Positions 33,928-45,836 of a DNA stretch of 64,000 bases are shown piece after piece. Under the pieces are notes generated by a model. It saw only the letters and a program-made list of their open reading frames with translations, ran no database searches and had not been told where the DNA came from. The position numbers and the translations under genes are program-made. The stretch's first letter is position 1, and each line of letters starts with the position of its first letter. The stretch covers positions 289,088,982 to 289,152,981 of the forward strand of contig NC_089490.1 of the NCBI RefSeq assembly GCF_036850765.1, in the 5' to 3' direction. The DNA comes from Saccopteryx bilineata (Eukaryota; Chordata; Mammalia; Chiroptera; Emballonuridae).

Positions 33928-34012
33928 CAAGCAAGAAGGAAGGGTGAGAGGAAGAAAAAAAGAGATAGAGAAGAGAGAGACAAAAAGAGAGAAAGAAACA
34001 GAGATAGAGATT
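33928..34012 (+). repeat. Polypurine (GA-rich) tract
   Basis: About 85 nt of nearly pure purine on the plus strand, starting 'agcaagaaggaagggtgaga', with few pyrimidine interruptions. It may be the leftover tail of a lost SINE, since no head is visible. Mirror-type purine runs can form triplex DNA. Confidence 0.85.
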
Positions 34013-34138
34013 AAATTCAACCCTCAACAGTGATGATAGAATTAGATGTAAAACTTACACCATACAGTGTGCCAATACTTAAACTTTATTAAAAAAGAAT
34101 TGTTATATATTTTTGTTATTTGAAATTTTTGACATTTA

Positions 34139-34770
34139 AAGGAACCCTCATACACTGTTGGTGGGAATGTAAAGTAGTACAACCATTATGGAAGAAAGTA
34201 TGGTGGTTCCTCAAAAAACTGAAAATAGAACTACCTTATGACCCAGCAATCCCTCTACTGGGTATATACCCCAAAAACTCAGAAACATTGATATATAAAG
34301 ACACATGCAGCCCCATGTTTATTGCAGCATTGTTCACAGTGGCCAGGACATGGAAACAACCAAAAAGCCCGTCAATAGATGACTGGATAAAGAAGATGTG
34401 GCACATATACACTATGAAATACTACTCAGCCATAAGAAATGATGACATCGGAACATTTACAGCAAAATGGTGGGATCTTGATAACATGATATGAAGCGAA
34501 ATAAGTAAATCAGAAAAAACCAGGAACTGCATTATTCCATACGTAGGTGGGACATAAAAGTGAAACTAAGAGACATTGATGGGAGTGTGGTGGTTAGGGG
34601 GGGGAATGGGAGAGGGAAAGGGGGAGGGGGAGGGGCACAAAGAAAACAAGATAGAAGATGACAGAGGACAATATGACTTTGGGTGATGGGTATGCAATAT
34701 AATTGAACGACAAGATAACCTGGACTTTGAATATATGTATCCTGATTTATTGATGTCACCCCATTAAAAA
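34139..34770 (+). mobile_element. 5'-truncated L1 (same family as the young L1)
   Basis: It holds the last ~120 codons of ORF2 ('[20 protein letters not shown]', '[13 protein letters not shown]', 'MKYYSAIRNDDI') and the G-rich 3' UTR ('gggggaggggga' near 34620-34640), then an A-rich tail. A single stop ends the frame early at about 34492. It is very similar to the end of the L1 at 15753-21408. I could not define a TSD. Confidence 0.92.
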
Positions 34771-35002
34771 AACAAAATTATTAAAATTAAAAAAATATAT
34801 GAGACAAAAAGAATTATTTATTATAGCAAATTTCTAGAATAAAATTTATAACATCAAATATTTTGTAAGGTTTTGCTTATTATTTTCTAAATAACATGAT
34901 TATATATAAAAACTCAAACTAATTGACCAATTATTATTTTGTTCATCTTTCTACATTTTAATACATGCTACACACTTTTTAAAATCTAAAGCAATTTTTT
35001 TT

Positions 35003-35390
35003 TCTTTATCATTTTTCTGAAGCTGAAAACGGGGAGAGACAGTCAGACAGACTCCCGCATGCGCCCAACCGGGATCCACCCGGCACGCCCACCAGGGGCG
35101 ATGCTCTGCCCACCAGGGGGCGATGCTCTGCCCATCCTGGGCGTCGCCATATTGCGACCAGAGCCACTCTAGCGCCTGAGGCAGAGGCCACAGAGCCATC
35201 CCCAGCGCCCGGGCTATCTTTGCTCCAATGGAGCCTTGGCTGCGGGAGGGGAAGAGAGAGACAGAGAGGAAAGCGCGGCGGAGGGGTGGAGAAGCAAATG
35301 GGCGCTTCTCCTATGTGCCCTGGCCGGGAATCGAACCCGGGTCCTCCGCACGCTAGGCCGACGCTCTACCACTGAGCCAACTGGCCAGGG
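35003..35390 (-). mobile_element. tRNA-derived SINE, family B (young)
   Basis: Minus-strand 'gccctggccagttggctcag', B-box 'gggttcgattcccggcc', CT tract, 'ccaaggctccattggagcaa' and repeated 'gcatcgccccctggtgggca' units. A 16-bp TSD '(c)taaagcaattttttt' lies at about 34986-35001 and 35391-35406. CpG-rich and close to the 5959 copy, hence recent. Confidence 0.95.
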
Positions 35391-35406
35391 CTAAAGCAAT
35401 TTTTTT

Positions 35407-35809
35407 ATATAGGTTTGTTAACATGTGAAATTCACATAAATGACTTTACTTTCACTGTCTTTATTTTTTAAGATGGTAAACTCTAACAGATAAAGTCCTT
35501 TTCAGTAATGTTGACCGTTATCTGTTCACAAAAATGAGGGGATATTTTATCACTTCGTATTCATTTTAAAATATCCTGTCATTTTTGTGAGCAGTATACT
35601 AACGACATATAAAAAGGCATTACATATAATTTAAGTATTTAATGGATTTTCAAACTTCAACAATAAATTTTGAATTTTAAATTCATTTAATAAATTGCTA
35701 ACATGCACTACATGACCTGAAGATTTGATTATAAACATTGATATGTATTATAAACAATGGTTTATTATTATAAAGATAGTCTATTTTTTTTCAGTACTAG
35801 TAATAATAA
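35407..35809. other. No recognisable feature
   Basis: AT-rich unique-looking DNA. Confidence 0.42.
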
Positions 35810-36000
35810 CAGCAATTGGATATGTACTTAATCTTCGTATAAATTTTCTCTTTTACCACAACTATATAGTATTATCTCCATTTTATACATAGGAAAATAA
35901 AAAAATATGAACAAGTTAAGTAATTTGTTCAAGATCGCATTAAGCATATTGCAAACCTAGGGAGTTCGTATATAGAGTATATTCCAACCACTCTGCTTTG
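35810..36000 (-). repeat. MIR remnant, antisense
   Basis: 'attatctccattttatacat', 'aagttaagtaatttgttcaa' and 'gatcgcattaagc' mirror the reverse complement of the MIR core. 'ccaaccactctgctt' matches the head end. One of the clearer MIR copies here. Confidence 0.72.
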
Positions 36001-37140
36001 AATTTAGTAAAAATACCTTAGATTTTATTTAAATGGATTTAATTATAATTTAGTAAATGTTTACATGATACATCAGTATTACTCACAGAGCAGTTTTTAG
36101 GACTCACAATCTTTCAAAAATAGAAAAGGTAATAATACTAAAAATAAACCATGGTTTGCTTCTCATCAAAATCATCCACCTGTCCAGAGCTCCCGACCAC
36201 ATAATTAGCCCACAGAAAGGATGTCTTTCTCTGTTCCTCTCAATATATTGATTGAATATGTTTGTTTTAATCAAGTTTTCTGGCTGAAAATTTTACCTAC
36301 CAAAATCTATAGAAAAGAATATAAGAGAAGCAGGTGGAACAAAAAACTGGAGATTAGAATTTAGTAGAGCTGGAGAGATGGCACATCAGTCAAAGAAGGA
36401 AAGCCACTGCAGTCATACTGCACTGAAAGAAATATCCATTGACCCATACAGTTGTTTGTGTGGAGCATGAAACATATATCCCATACTTTTTATCTACTTA
36501 CAACTGTCAAAAGAGAAATCAACAATGGTTAGCTCTGCTTTTTATATGTGTAGTTTTGTATCTGATGCACGTGGAAAGTGCTGAATTATCTCTGAGGGTA
36601 ACAGAATTAAAAAATCCTGGCTCTTCTTGGTCTCTGGATTACACACCAAATCAAAGAAATGCAACCAGGGTTTGTATGAAATTTTGCCAAAAGAAAAGAG
36701 GAACAATGCTTTTATATATTCATTTTGTATTACTTAAAAAATAAATAATTTAGCTCAATACAGTTCACAAATTTTACAGATGAGAAAAAGGTTTTGGTAG
36801 TAAAGTTCTAAATAATTGTTTAAAACTGATTAATTTGATTTCTACACTATTTGAATAATTTGTGTAATATTCCAAGTTTACCTAGAAAAAGCTAAGCATC
36901 TTAGATATGTATATCAATTATAATTATAATGCCTGACTGCACAAACAAAAATTTGAAACTTTAAATCAAACACTTGACAAATTATAACTGTTGGCTCATG
37001 GTACTTTGCAAATTTGCCTATACTTTATTTAAACAGATTTAATTAGTGATAATAATAATAAAAAAAAAACCTCCTTTCAGTTAGTTACACAATAGCTCTT
37101 GGGATTGAGGCAGTTGGATAATGTCTGAAAGATACCATAT
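36001..37140. other. No recognisable feature
   Basis: Unique-looking sequence. The 101-codon plus frame at 36439-36744 has a hydrophobic stretch ('WLALLFICVVLYLMHV') but no recognisable family, no exon context and no homology I can recall, so it is not called. Confidence 0.4.
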
Positions 37141-37151
37141 GATTACTGTTG

Positions 37152-37544
37152 CTTTTTTTTTTTTTTTTTGTAATTTTCTGAAGTGAGAAGCTGGGAGGCA
37201 GACAAACATACTCCTTCTCACATGTGCCCTTGTGCCCAACCAGTATCCACCCAGGATGCCCACCACTGGGCAATGCTCGGCCCATCTGGGGTGTTGCTCC
37301 TTTGCAACCAGAGCCATTCCAGCACCTGAGGTGGAGGCCATGAATCCATCCTCAGTTCCTGGGCCAAGTTTTGCTCCCATGGAGCCTTGTCTGTGGGAGG
37401 GGAAGAGAAAGATAGAGAGAAAGGAAAGAGGGAAGGGTAGAGGAGTAGATGTGCACTTTTCCTTTGCGCCCTGGCCGGGAATCGAATCTGGGACTTCTAT
37501 ACATCTGGCCGATGCTCTACAACTGGACCAACCTGTCAGGGCCA
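37152..37544 (-). mobile_element. tRNA-derived SINE, family B (older copy)
   Basis: The same module order as the other B copies, with most CpGs mutated. An 11-bp TSD 'gattactgttg' lies at 37141-37151 and 37545-37555. The A-tail appears as T19 on plus (37154-37169 region). Confidence 0.93.
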
Positions 37545-37639
37545 GATTACTGTTGATTTTGAGTCTTGCTTGGTTGTTAACTTAAAATGTTCTGTAATGA
37601 TGTCTGGATGGAGATTTTTTCTTTTTTCCTGTCCTTTAG

Positions 37640-39070
37640 GTCCTAGCTAGTCCTGTCTTCTCAACGGTGTTATACTATGGATTATGACATCTTCTCTTAT
37701 AGTGTTCACTTCCTCATAGAGCATCATTCATTTTAATGTTCAAGTCTTACTCATCTTAAAGAAAACTGCCTTATTTAAATATCCTCTTTTTAGATACATT
37801 GCTCTCTCTCTCTTCTTCACTGCCTAAATAAAAACATCTCTCAGAGGATGTCTGGGGTCACTGTCCAGGTTTTATCAGTGAAATATATCTTCCCACTTTA
37901 GAATAATTTCTGCACACTAAGCTAACTGGTTATCTCATGTTAAATTCTATGATCATGTTTTTATTTTATTCATATCCTGTTCTTTCTGGTAGCCCTTGAC
38001 CATCTGAACCATCTCTTTTTTGAAAATTTTTCCTGTTCGTAAATACTTCTGTTTTTCTTTCTATCTCTAAGAAATCCCTTTTTCAATCTTTGTTCATTCT
38101 TCCTTCGAGGAGTTATTGATGCTGAGATTTCTCACAGCTGAAAGTTTAAGCTATTTTTCTTTTGTCATAGGCAATTTCTTCTTCACTAATGGACTCCATT
38201 TTAATCTACTTGTCTAGATGTTTTCTGAGTCATTCACCCAACTGAATACTGCACATCACTACTGAGACACCTGAAAGGTATCTCAAAGCCAATATCTTAA
38301 AAACTAAACCCCTTTCAAAGCTATGAAATATTTTTGATATTTCTCTAATATTTCTTACATTAGAAAATAGAACTAATACCAATGAAATTATACAGGTCAG
38401 ACACTTAGAAATAATTCTGGATACCTCCTTCTTAGTCACCACTTATGTTAATCTATATTTAAGTGTACCAGCTTTATGTATAACAATTTGGTTTTCTATA
38501 CCTTTCTATTTTACCACTTCCATCTTTGAGTAACATCCACCATTTTCTACTTAGGCTACCATAAGAGACCCTTAACCGCTATTTCCTTAATCTGTTCCTA
38601 CTCATCTTCACTATGTCTAACAAATCAAAGAAAAGGTGGAATTTTTAGGACAAAAGTTTGGCCATACAAACTATCTACAACTCTTAATGGCAAATAAAAT
38701 AAATAATGTGTATTATAGTTTAAAAAAATCTTAATGGTTTCTCTGGCTCTTAAAGATATACAGCAAAATGTTTAGTATGGTATCCAAGACTCTGCATGTG
38801 CAATTTCTGTCTCAGACTCTAACCACCTCTGATTTCCTGCCTCAATCTGTTTCAGCTAATTACATGGTCTGTTCAAGGTCATGCTATGCTATCTCTTCAC
38901 AGTTCTACAACAGGAAGCTTGCACACATTGGTCCTCTCAACAGAATGCGCAACAGATGCCTCACAAGTCAATAATATGTCCTTTCTCTGATTTGTATAAA
39001 ATTTCAAGGATTTTGTGTTTCTCCAAAGGACAAAATCATACTTATGCATCTTGGCATTTTAGTTAGGAAT
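37640..39070 (+). repeat. L2-like LINE fossil (weak)
   Basis: Pyrimidine-rich phrases in order ('gcatcattcattttaatgtt', 'aatggtttctctggctctta', 'tatggtatccaagactctgc', 'aattacatggtctgttcaag') recall the L2 ORF2 end and 3' UTR. Heavily diverged, limits approximate. The frames inside are not genes. Confidence 0.42.
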
Positions 39071-41140
39071 AAATTGCCTTTAGTAGGGTTTCAGCTGTGT
39101 TAACTCAGACTTCCTTTTGTGAATTCTAAATGAATCATCACCTTCCTTTTCTTCATCAATTTCAGCATTTTAATATTTGTGTGCACGTGTGTGGAAAATA
39201 CAGTACATTGAAAAAACATATGGGAACTGTATTCTAAGATGTAGTTGTCATAGCCAATGGCATTAAAGAGAGACCCTTTTTGGAAGAAAAAAGAGAGACC
39301 CTTTTTGGAAACAGTTTTCACCATCCAGAATTAGTAATAAACAGCCTGATAAGGACATGTTGTAGTCTTATTGAGGTTTGGGTTCTTTTGATTCATGTAC
39401 TGAAATTTAAGGTAGTGTATAAAGATGATCTATTCTAATCTATATTACTGTGGTCTCTGATTTTGTGTTCTAAGTGATACTAAGAAATTAGATGATTATG
39501 AATGGTTACTTTCTTAGCTGGATGAGTGCCATGATGTCCAGAATTAACTGATTTTTACCAAACAACTTAACACAACAGTTAAAATCGTCAGGGAAGTTTA
39601 AAAACATATTTACCTACTTGCTATGAACATTAGAAGTACATTCGAAGGATAAATAAATATGTCCCATGCCTGATGTTTATATTAACAATAATTATTACTG
39701 GTAATTTACTTTTGCTTCTGCTTCTTTTCCCATTCAAATGTACTATTAGGGTGTATCACACAAAAAAAGGAAAGAAATTCACTTAATATCAAGTGGTTGT
39801 TTTATTCTGTGTGTTATTAGAATACAGAAAACATTTAGATTATCTGAAGAAAAAACATTTTAATTTCTCAAATCATCTATAATTTGAAAACACATAATGG
39901 TTTAGCAAATATGAAACACTACTTTTTTTTTCAAAAGAAGTTGAATATTTCAGCTTTATCCTCATTTAAATTTTTCAATTTTGTCTTTGTAATTTATTTT
40001 ATTATCAGCTCATCTATTTTTATTATAGACAAAATAAATCCTTGTATCTTACATCTCTAACTTTATTTCTATGTTTAGAGTTTTTTAGTCATCATGAAAG
40101 ATTCTTCCTTTCAATCTGCTTTGTCTCTATTTCACGGTCTCTGATGATTTTTGTCTCATTTTGCTGTATCTCTAGTTTTTTCTTTTCTCCTGTCTTGTAT
40201 TAGCCTTCTCTTTTCTATAGTGTTTTGATTTTATATTTATATTTTTATATACCTCAATAATTTTTAATAATGCCAGCATTTAGTCTAACTTGAAGTGCCA
40301 TAGTTCATTACTGGTATAGGAATTTAAATATGATTTCAAAATACTTGCTTTTTTCCTCTGGCTGATGAAAATACAATTATATTGTCCCTTTTAGCCTCTT
40401 TTCATCAATAATCCATTCTCAAACCCAGCATACTAATATACTTTCTTCATAAACAGATCTGTGGATATGCCAATACATAGTTACTGTAAGATAAAGCTTC
40501 AACCCAGGAACTACTGCTAGACAAACTTTCTTTCTCATTCAAAACTGAGGGAAACACTAAGAGTTTTAAGTGGTTAAATACACATGCATATTCAAAATTA
40601 GAGGCCTAGAGTGTAGAGTTGGACAGAGGAAAACGAAGAAAGAGAATATCTTAGAGATTCAGAGTACATGATTTGTGGCAGGCACAGCGATTTGCTCACA
40701 TAACATATACTCCCCTTCTTCTTCACTAAGGAAGTTTAGATGTGACACCATATACAACCAGAAAGGTTACATTTACTGATTTTTCTTGAAATTAATGCGG
40801 CCATGTGATCCATATCAGACCAATTAAATGTAAACAGAAGTCCCTGATCTTATTCTCAGCAAGGGTTTTCCAAATGGCACAGACTCATTGTGCAAGATCA
40901 TTTTGCCTTTTGCCCTTCTCACCACACAGATTGAATGCAATGTAAAAGCTGACTGCATGGAAGCAAACATAGGGGAAAATAGATGATGGATATTGTAGTC
41001 CTTCATTTCAGTGTGTAGTTCAGACAGAGCCAAAACGTGATCACTATATCCTTCCAGATGTACATTTGACATACAAAGAACTGCACATATTTATGATGCA
41101 CAAATGCATAACTTTGAACATGATCTCATCATCACAATTA
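39071..41140. other. No recognisable feature, perhaps an old repeat at 40640-41060
   Basis: AT-rich. A direct 20-bp-scale repeat 'agagagaccctttttggaa' occurs twice at about 39267-39310. The block 40780-40990 ('gcggccatgtgatccatatc... atgtaaacagaagt') resembles a common ancient mammalian repeat that I cannot name. Confidence 0.4.
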
Positions 41141-41164
41141 GGGTAATATATATATATATATACT

Positions 41165-41510
41165 CAACACTACCAAATTTCTTTGTGTCCCCTTTTTTAT
41201 CTTCTCTGTGTGTGTCTCGTAAGAAGACACCATGAGATTGTGAGATTTACCCCCTTAGCAATTTTGTAGTGCATGATACTCTATTGTTAACATTAAGTAC
41301 CATATTGTATAGCAGATCTCTAGAACTTCTTCAACTAGTGTATCTCAGCCTTTATATTTATTGTACAACTCTTCACTTCCCCTCTTCCTAGTCCATAATA
41401 ACAACCACCATTGTGTTCTTTGTTTCTGTATGTCAACTTTAGATACCTCATGTAAGTGTGTTTGTGAAGGATTGATTGTTCTGTAACTGGGTTATTTAAT
41501 TTAGTATAGG
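41165..41510 (-). repeat. Old L1 3' UTR fragment, antisense
   Basis: 'gatttacccccttagcaatt', 'attgttaacattaagtacca', 'gatctctagaacttcttcaa' and 'caaccaccattgtgttcttt' are the reverse complement of an L1M 3' UTR. It abuts a sense L1 fragment. A (TA)n at about 41147-41162 lies to its left. Confidence 0.7.
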
Positions 41511-41872
41511 TATTTGGGGGATGTGGAGAAATTGAAACCCTGTACCCTGTTGGTGGGATGTAATATGGTGTAGTAATTATGGAAAAATGTATGGAGGGTC
41601 CTAAAAAACATTATAATAGAACTATTATATTACCCAGCAATTCCACTTTGGGTTATGTATTTAAAGAATTGAAATCAAAATCTCAAAGAGATATTGGCAT
41701 TCACAGGTTCATCAAAACATTATTTGAAATAGTCAAGATATGAAAACAACACATGTGTCTATCAACAGCAAAATGGACAAAGAAAATGTGATACACAGTG
41801 TGTGTGTGCATATAGATATGTGTATATATATATATATATGTATATGTATATATTAAATATTATTCAGCCATA
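41511..41872 (+). repeat. Old L1 ORF2-end fragment, sense
   Basis: 'ggatgtggagaaattgaaac', 'cctgttggtgggatg', 'attacccagcaattccactt' and 'tattattcagccataaaaag' mark the L1 ORF2 C-terminus. Together with the antisense piece at its left it forms a back-to-back pair. It is interrupted by the SINE at 41888. Confidence 0.75.
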
Positions 41873-41887
41873 AAAAGGATATTTGCC

Positions 41888-42085
41888 GCCTGACCTGTGG
41901 TGGTGCAGTGGATAAAGCAGTGGACCTGGAAATGCTGAGGTTGCCGTTTCGAAACCCTGGGCTTGCCTGGTCAAATCACATATGGGAATTGATGCTTCCA
42001 GCTCCTCCCCCCTTCTCTCTCTCTGTCTCTCCTCTCTCTCTTTCTGTCTCTCCCTCTCCTCTCTAAAATGAATAAAAAAATAAAT
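41888..42085 (+). mobile_element. tRNA-derived SINE, family A, inside an old L1
   Basis: Head 'gcctgacctgtggtggtgca', A-box zone 'gcagtggataaagc', B-box-like 'gtttcgaaaccctggg', CT-rich body, tail with 'aaaatgaataaa'. A perfect 15-bp TSD 'aaaaggatatttgcc' lies at 41873-41887 and 42086-42100. Confidence 0.96.
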
Positions 42086-42100
42086 AAAAGGATATTTGCC

Positions 42101-42822
42101 ACTTCTAGCATAGATAAACAAGATTATTTATATTAGCAAAATAAATTCCCTATTGTATGAGTGACTGTGATTTAGGTGGACAATGAAGTCATAATTATGA
42201 AATAGTACAGGAGACCATACACTATATATTTGCTTATATTACATCTCCAATTCTTCCATGAATTGATCATCACTATTAAGCCATTTCTTGTGTGTATCAG
42301 GAAATAAGCAAAAGATAAAATGCAAATAAAGTTCCAAAACAAAATAAACACAGATGGGTGACGTTGCAAGTCAAGTCCTGCAGCACTTTTCTGAGGCCCC
42401 ACACTTTGCACAGATGCAGACCCGGAAGCATTTTATATTCTATGTTTCTATAATATGATTTTATGTTTCCAAAATAACATTTTATAACATTTAGAATAAA
42501 GAAGAATGATAATAAAAAAATCTCACTTTTTTACCACCTAGAAAGAACCACTGCTCTATTCCTGAGTAATAAATCTTTTCTAGCACACATGTATGTATTT
42601 CTTCATAATATGATAAGTCCTTTTAAAATACCAATAATAGTTTATAGTTGGAAATATTTCATCATATTGATATGCTCTGTGGGGGTTATTAAACTATATT
42701 ATTTTCAGAAATTGTGGTGCTTACATGCCTTCCCTATGATACATATTACTATGGTATAGTACACAAATTTTCCTTGATATAAATTCAAACTAGACTATGC
42801 ATTTTTTTAAAACAGTTTTGAG
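42101..42822. other. No recognisable feature
   Basis: Unique-looking. The first bases may continue the old L1. No gene supported. Confidence 0.42.
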
Positions 42823-42946
42823 GCCTGACCTGTGGTGGTGCAGTGGATAAAGTGTCAACCTGGAACACTGAGGTCACCGGTTCAAAACCCTGGGCTTACC
42901 CAGTCAAGGCACATATGGGATTTGATGCTTCCTGCTCTTCCCTCAT

Positions 42947-42982
<36 letters not shown>

Positions 42983-43021
42983 TGTCTCTCTTCTCTAAAA
43001 TGAATAAATAAAAAATAATAA
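42823..43021 (+). mobile_element. tRNA-derived SINE, family A
   Basis: The same head as the 41888 copy, 'ggttcaaaaccctgggctt', a long (CT)n body and an (A/T)-rich tail. The flanks 'aaaacagttttga' and 'aaaacgttttga' look like an imperfect TSD. Confidence 0.93.
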
Positions 43022-43355
43022 TTTAAAAACGTTTTGAAGTATATTTAAAATAAACTGTAGATTTTCTTATTTTGTTTTTTTTTCTTAGTAATGTGTTTTC
43101 CTCCAATTTTTCATTATAATATCATTAAAAATAAAAATGTCACTATCATTTAAAATTATAATTTAAATGTTTTGAATCAAGTAGTTGATTTTCTTTTCAA
43201 AATTCTTCCTCTGGTTACCTCCACTGAAGGAATATCTTATGATACTCAAGTAAACATAAACAAATTAATCTATGTACTTATTTATTTATTATACTTAAGG
43301 TTACTACTCTTAATCTTAAATATTTTTTAAAGGAAATTTAGTCAGTAATATTGTG
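43022..43355. other. No recognisable feature
   Basis: AT-rich DNA. Confidence 0.4.
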
Positions 43356-43520
43356 GTAAATTTATATGGTGACAAGTGATTACTAGAACTAGTAGGCTAA
43401 TCACACTGTAAGGTATAAAAATGTTGAACCATGACATTGTACACTTGAAACTAATACAACCAATATAATATTGAATACTAACTATATTTAAATAAAAATT
43501 ATTAAAATAAATATAATAAA
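43356..43520 (+). repeat. L1 3' end fragment
   Basis: 'gacattgtacacttgaaact' followed by 'aatacaaccaatataatatt' and 'aaataaaaatta' is the typical terminal part of old L1MA-type 3' UTRs with its A-rich end. Confidence 0.68.
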
Positions 43521-43649
43521 TAAAGAAAACAATATCATGATAACACTATAACAAAAATTTACCTTTTCTGACAAGATTTCTTAACATCTGGCATCCAAGT
43601 TTGTTGGAGACATCTATACATGAAATAAGGGAACCAGACAGAATAAAGT

Positions 43650-43842
43650 AGGGGTTTTCAACCACAGTTCTATTGTCATTTTGGATTAGTTTATTTTTTG
43701 TTTCGGGGCTCTCCTGTGTATCGTACAATGGTTAGCAGCATCCCTGGCCCCTACCAGCTAGATACAAGTAGAATCCACCTCAGTGTAATATTCAGAACTG
43801 TCTCCATACATTGCCAAAATCTCCCCGGGTTGAGAAGCCCTA
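43650..43842 (-). mobile_element. MER5A-type hAT-Charlie MITE
   Basis: The plus strand reads 'ggggttttcaaccacagttc' ... 'gttagcagcatccctggccc' ... 'catacattgccaaaatctcc' ... 'gggttgagaagccct'. This is the reverse complement of MER5A as I know it. The TIR-like ends remain but the TSD is unreadable. About 190 bp, mammal-wide and old. Confidence 0.85.
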
Positions 43843-44657
43843 AAACAAAAAAAGTTGTTTATGGTCCAAACTTGAAAACAGTGCTTACAGTCTATCTGCA
43901 CTGGCTAAAATTCAACCTCAGGCGATATCAATAGAAAGGAAACCTGAGTCAAGAAAACAGGAAAAAAAAGCATTCAGTAAAAATTATCAGTGACTAATAC
44001 ACAATGCCTCTACTTTCCTCATTTTTTTTCTTTTTTAGGTAAACCTTGGCATTTCTTGTAACAAATCCTCTGCTTTGTGTCTATTTTGCCATACTCACTA
44101 CCACTTTTATAGGTTTCACCAGGTATTCTGCCTTCCCTGAAACACTTGTATATATTGAATATATGTAGGTGGGAAATCTATCTTTCTCCTCTAACAAATA
44201 CAGATAGACAATTAAATTAATTATATTTTTCAAAATTATATGCAAATTATTATAACTAAAGATTGACTTTAGTCAATAAAAACGTAAGTGTTGCCAATAA
44301 TATTTTGCAAGACAGACGTATCAGACTGGAAATAATTGGTGAATTTGAATGTTAAATTAATAGGGGTCTGAATTTTGCCATATTTTAAAATATATTCCAA
44401 AATATTGCTCATACATAATATGAGTTTAGAGCATGACCTAAAATACACTCCTGACTTCTAATTTCTCTCTGAAATAACTACAATCTTCATTTTTTTCTTT
44501 TGACTTTGAACATTGTTTCGTTATGCTCTTTGGACACACATAGTCTTCATTATAAACCAACCTCTTATATTACTAAACCCATTATTCAAGGAGCCAATTA
44601 TCTACACTGCAGCTTTCATTGTGCTCCACCCACTTCTGAAATCTTAATATCAATTAT
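43843..44657. other. No recognisable feature
   Basis: AT-rich unique-looking sequence. Confidence 0.42.
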
Positions 44658-44832
44658 TTATTTATTTTTAAAAGACTTTAATGATTTTAGAGACCAAAGA
44701 GAAAGAAAGGGGGGGCGGAGAGGGGTGGAAAGCATCAACTCCTTTGTGCCTTGACCAGGGAAGACCAGGGTTTAGAACTGGACAGGTCAGTGTTTCAGGT
44801 CTACACTATATCCACTGCACCACCACAGGTGA
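44658..44832 (-). mobile_element. tRNA-derived SINE, family A (decayed)
   Basis: Minus-strand 'acctgtggtggtgcagtgga' and 'ggtcaaggcacaaagg' are the family A landmarks. The CT body is short. No clear TSD, so this is an old copy. Confidence 0.85.
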
Positions 44833-45303
44833 GATACTAACTTCACTTAAGATAATTCTTTTCAAAGAACATTATATAGTGACTTTACTAAAAACAAACT
44901 TGATTGTTTCTTTCTAACCAATGCAATTATATTTTTTCCACATGTTTATCATAACATTAAGTAGAGTCACAATTTTTGACAAAATAATGGTTCTTCTTGG
45001 AAGGCTTAATGAATGTAAATCATTTGACTTATCTTCTTGTTCATTATAAAAGGTTGTGGTCTCTAAAAGGCTGCTCTTGGTTAGTATGCATTTTTTACTA
45101 TTCATAACTTGACAGTATTACCTTTGTATCTTTTTATTTCTCCATTGAGAAATGGTAAATGTACCCAGGAGCAATTTTAACAAGATTTTATATTAAAGTT
45201 TTTTTATCAAATTAATTTTAAAACAAATAATTGACCTTACAGTGCTTTTGATAAGAAGCTTACTTCTACCTAGAAGGAAAAATGAGATGTGAAGATTACA
45301 TGG
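44833..45303. other. No recognisable feature
   Basis: AT-rich DNA up to the solo LTR. Confidence 0.42.
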
Positions 45304-45831
45304 TGTTGGCAAATGAGTTTGTAAAATTTGTTTTTTGAGTTTGCTCACTTTTCGTGTTAAAAAATGGTGCTGGGCAGCGCCAGGTACATGATCTGTGAAA
45401 CTGCAAATTACCATCCTTCTTGGGAAGGGCCATTGTCTTGCTAATGTTTGCTGGAAGAGAGGTTTTCAGGACAGAAAGTTTTGAAAAGATGAGAAGCCAT
45501 GTTTTTGTGCAGAGAGAAGGGAGAAGATGTGTAGATGGGGAACCAGAGGTGAGGGGCTTTTGCGAGCTCCCTGAGACATGTGAGCCCTTTGAATCTAGGA
45601 GATATCAGAGAAGTTTCTCCTGCTGTGGAACCGGATAATATGTCAGGGCTTTGTGCGTGCTGAATAAATGAAGAGGAAAGTGTTTTCCCAGTGTGTTTGC
45701 TTGTAGGCTAGTGGGAGACTTTAATAAAGAATGACCCACCATTTTTTGGCTCCACTGTTTCTTTACCATCTGCCCAAATCTAGTGAGATCCTGCATGTGC
45801 ATGGCCAAAATGACTGACTACTGGCCATACA
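45304..45831 (+). mobile_element. Solo LTR related to the ERV at 61.6-64 kb
   Basis: It begins 'tgttggcaaatgagtttgta', parallel to the start of the 61.6-kb 3' LTR ('tgttggtcaaataagtttgt'). It shares 'aagtgttttc', 'ttggctccactgtttc' and the end 'ctactggccataca'. It carries TG...CA termini and AATAAA signals (at about 45663 and 45723). The 5-bp flanks 'catgg'/'catga' match at four of five bases, as in ERVL-type integrations. About 528 bp. The promoter part of the other LTR is not evident here. No internal sequence, so it arose by LTR-LTR recombination. Confidence 0.82.
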
Positions 45832-45836
45832 CATGA

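Noticed and set aside
36439..36744. 101-codon ORF with a hydrophobic segment
   Set aside because: It has no start context, family, neighbouring exon or codon bias in its favour. An ORF of this length is expected by chance in 64 kb of six frames.
39260..39310. Short direct repeat 'agagagaccctttttggaa', considered as a TSD
   Set aside because: The copies are adjacent with almost nothing between them, so this is a small tandem duplication.
45420..45638. 72-codon ORF considered as a processed pseudogene
   Set aside because: It falls inside the solo LTR 45304-45831, which explains its higher GC and its AATAAA signals.
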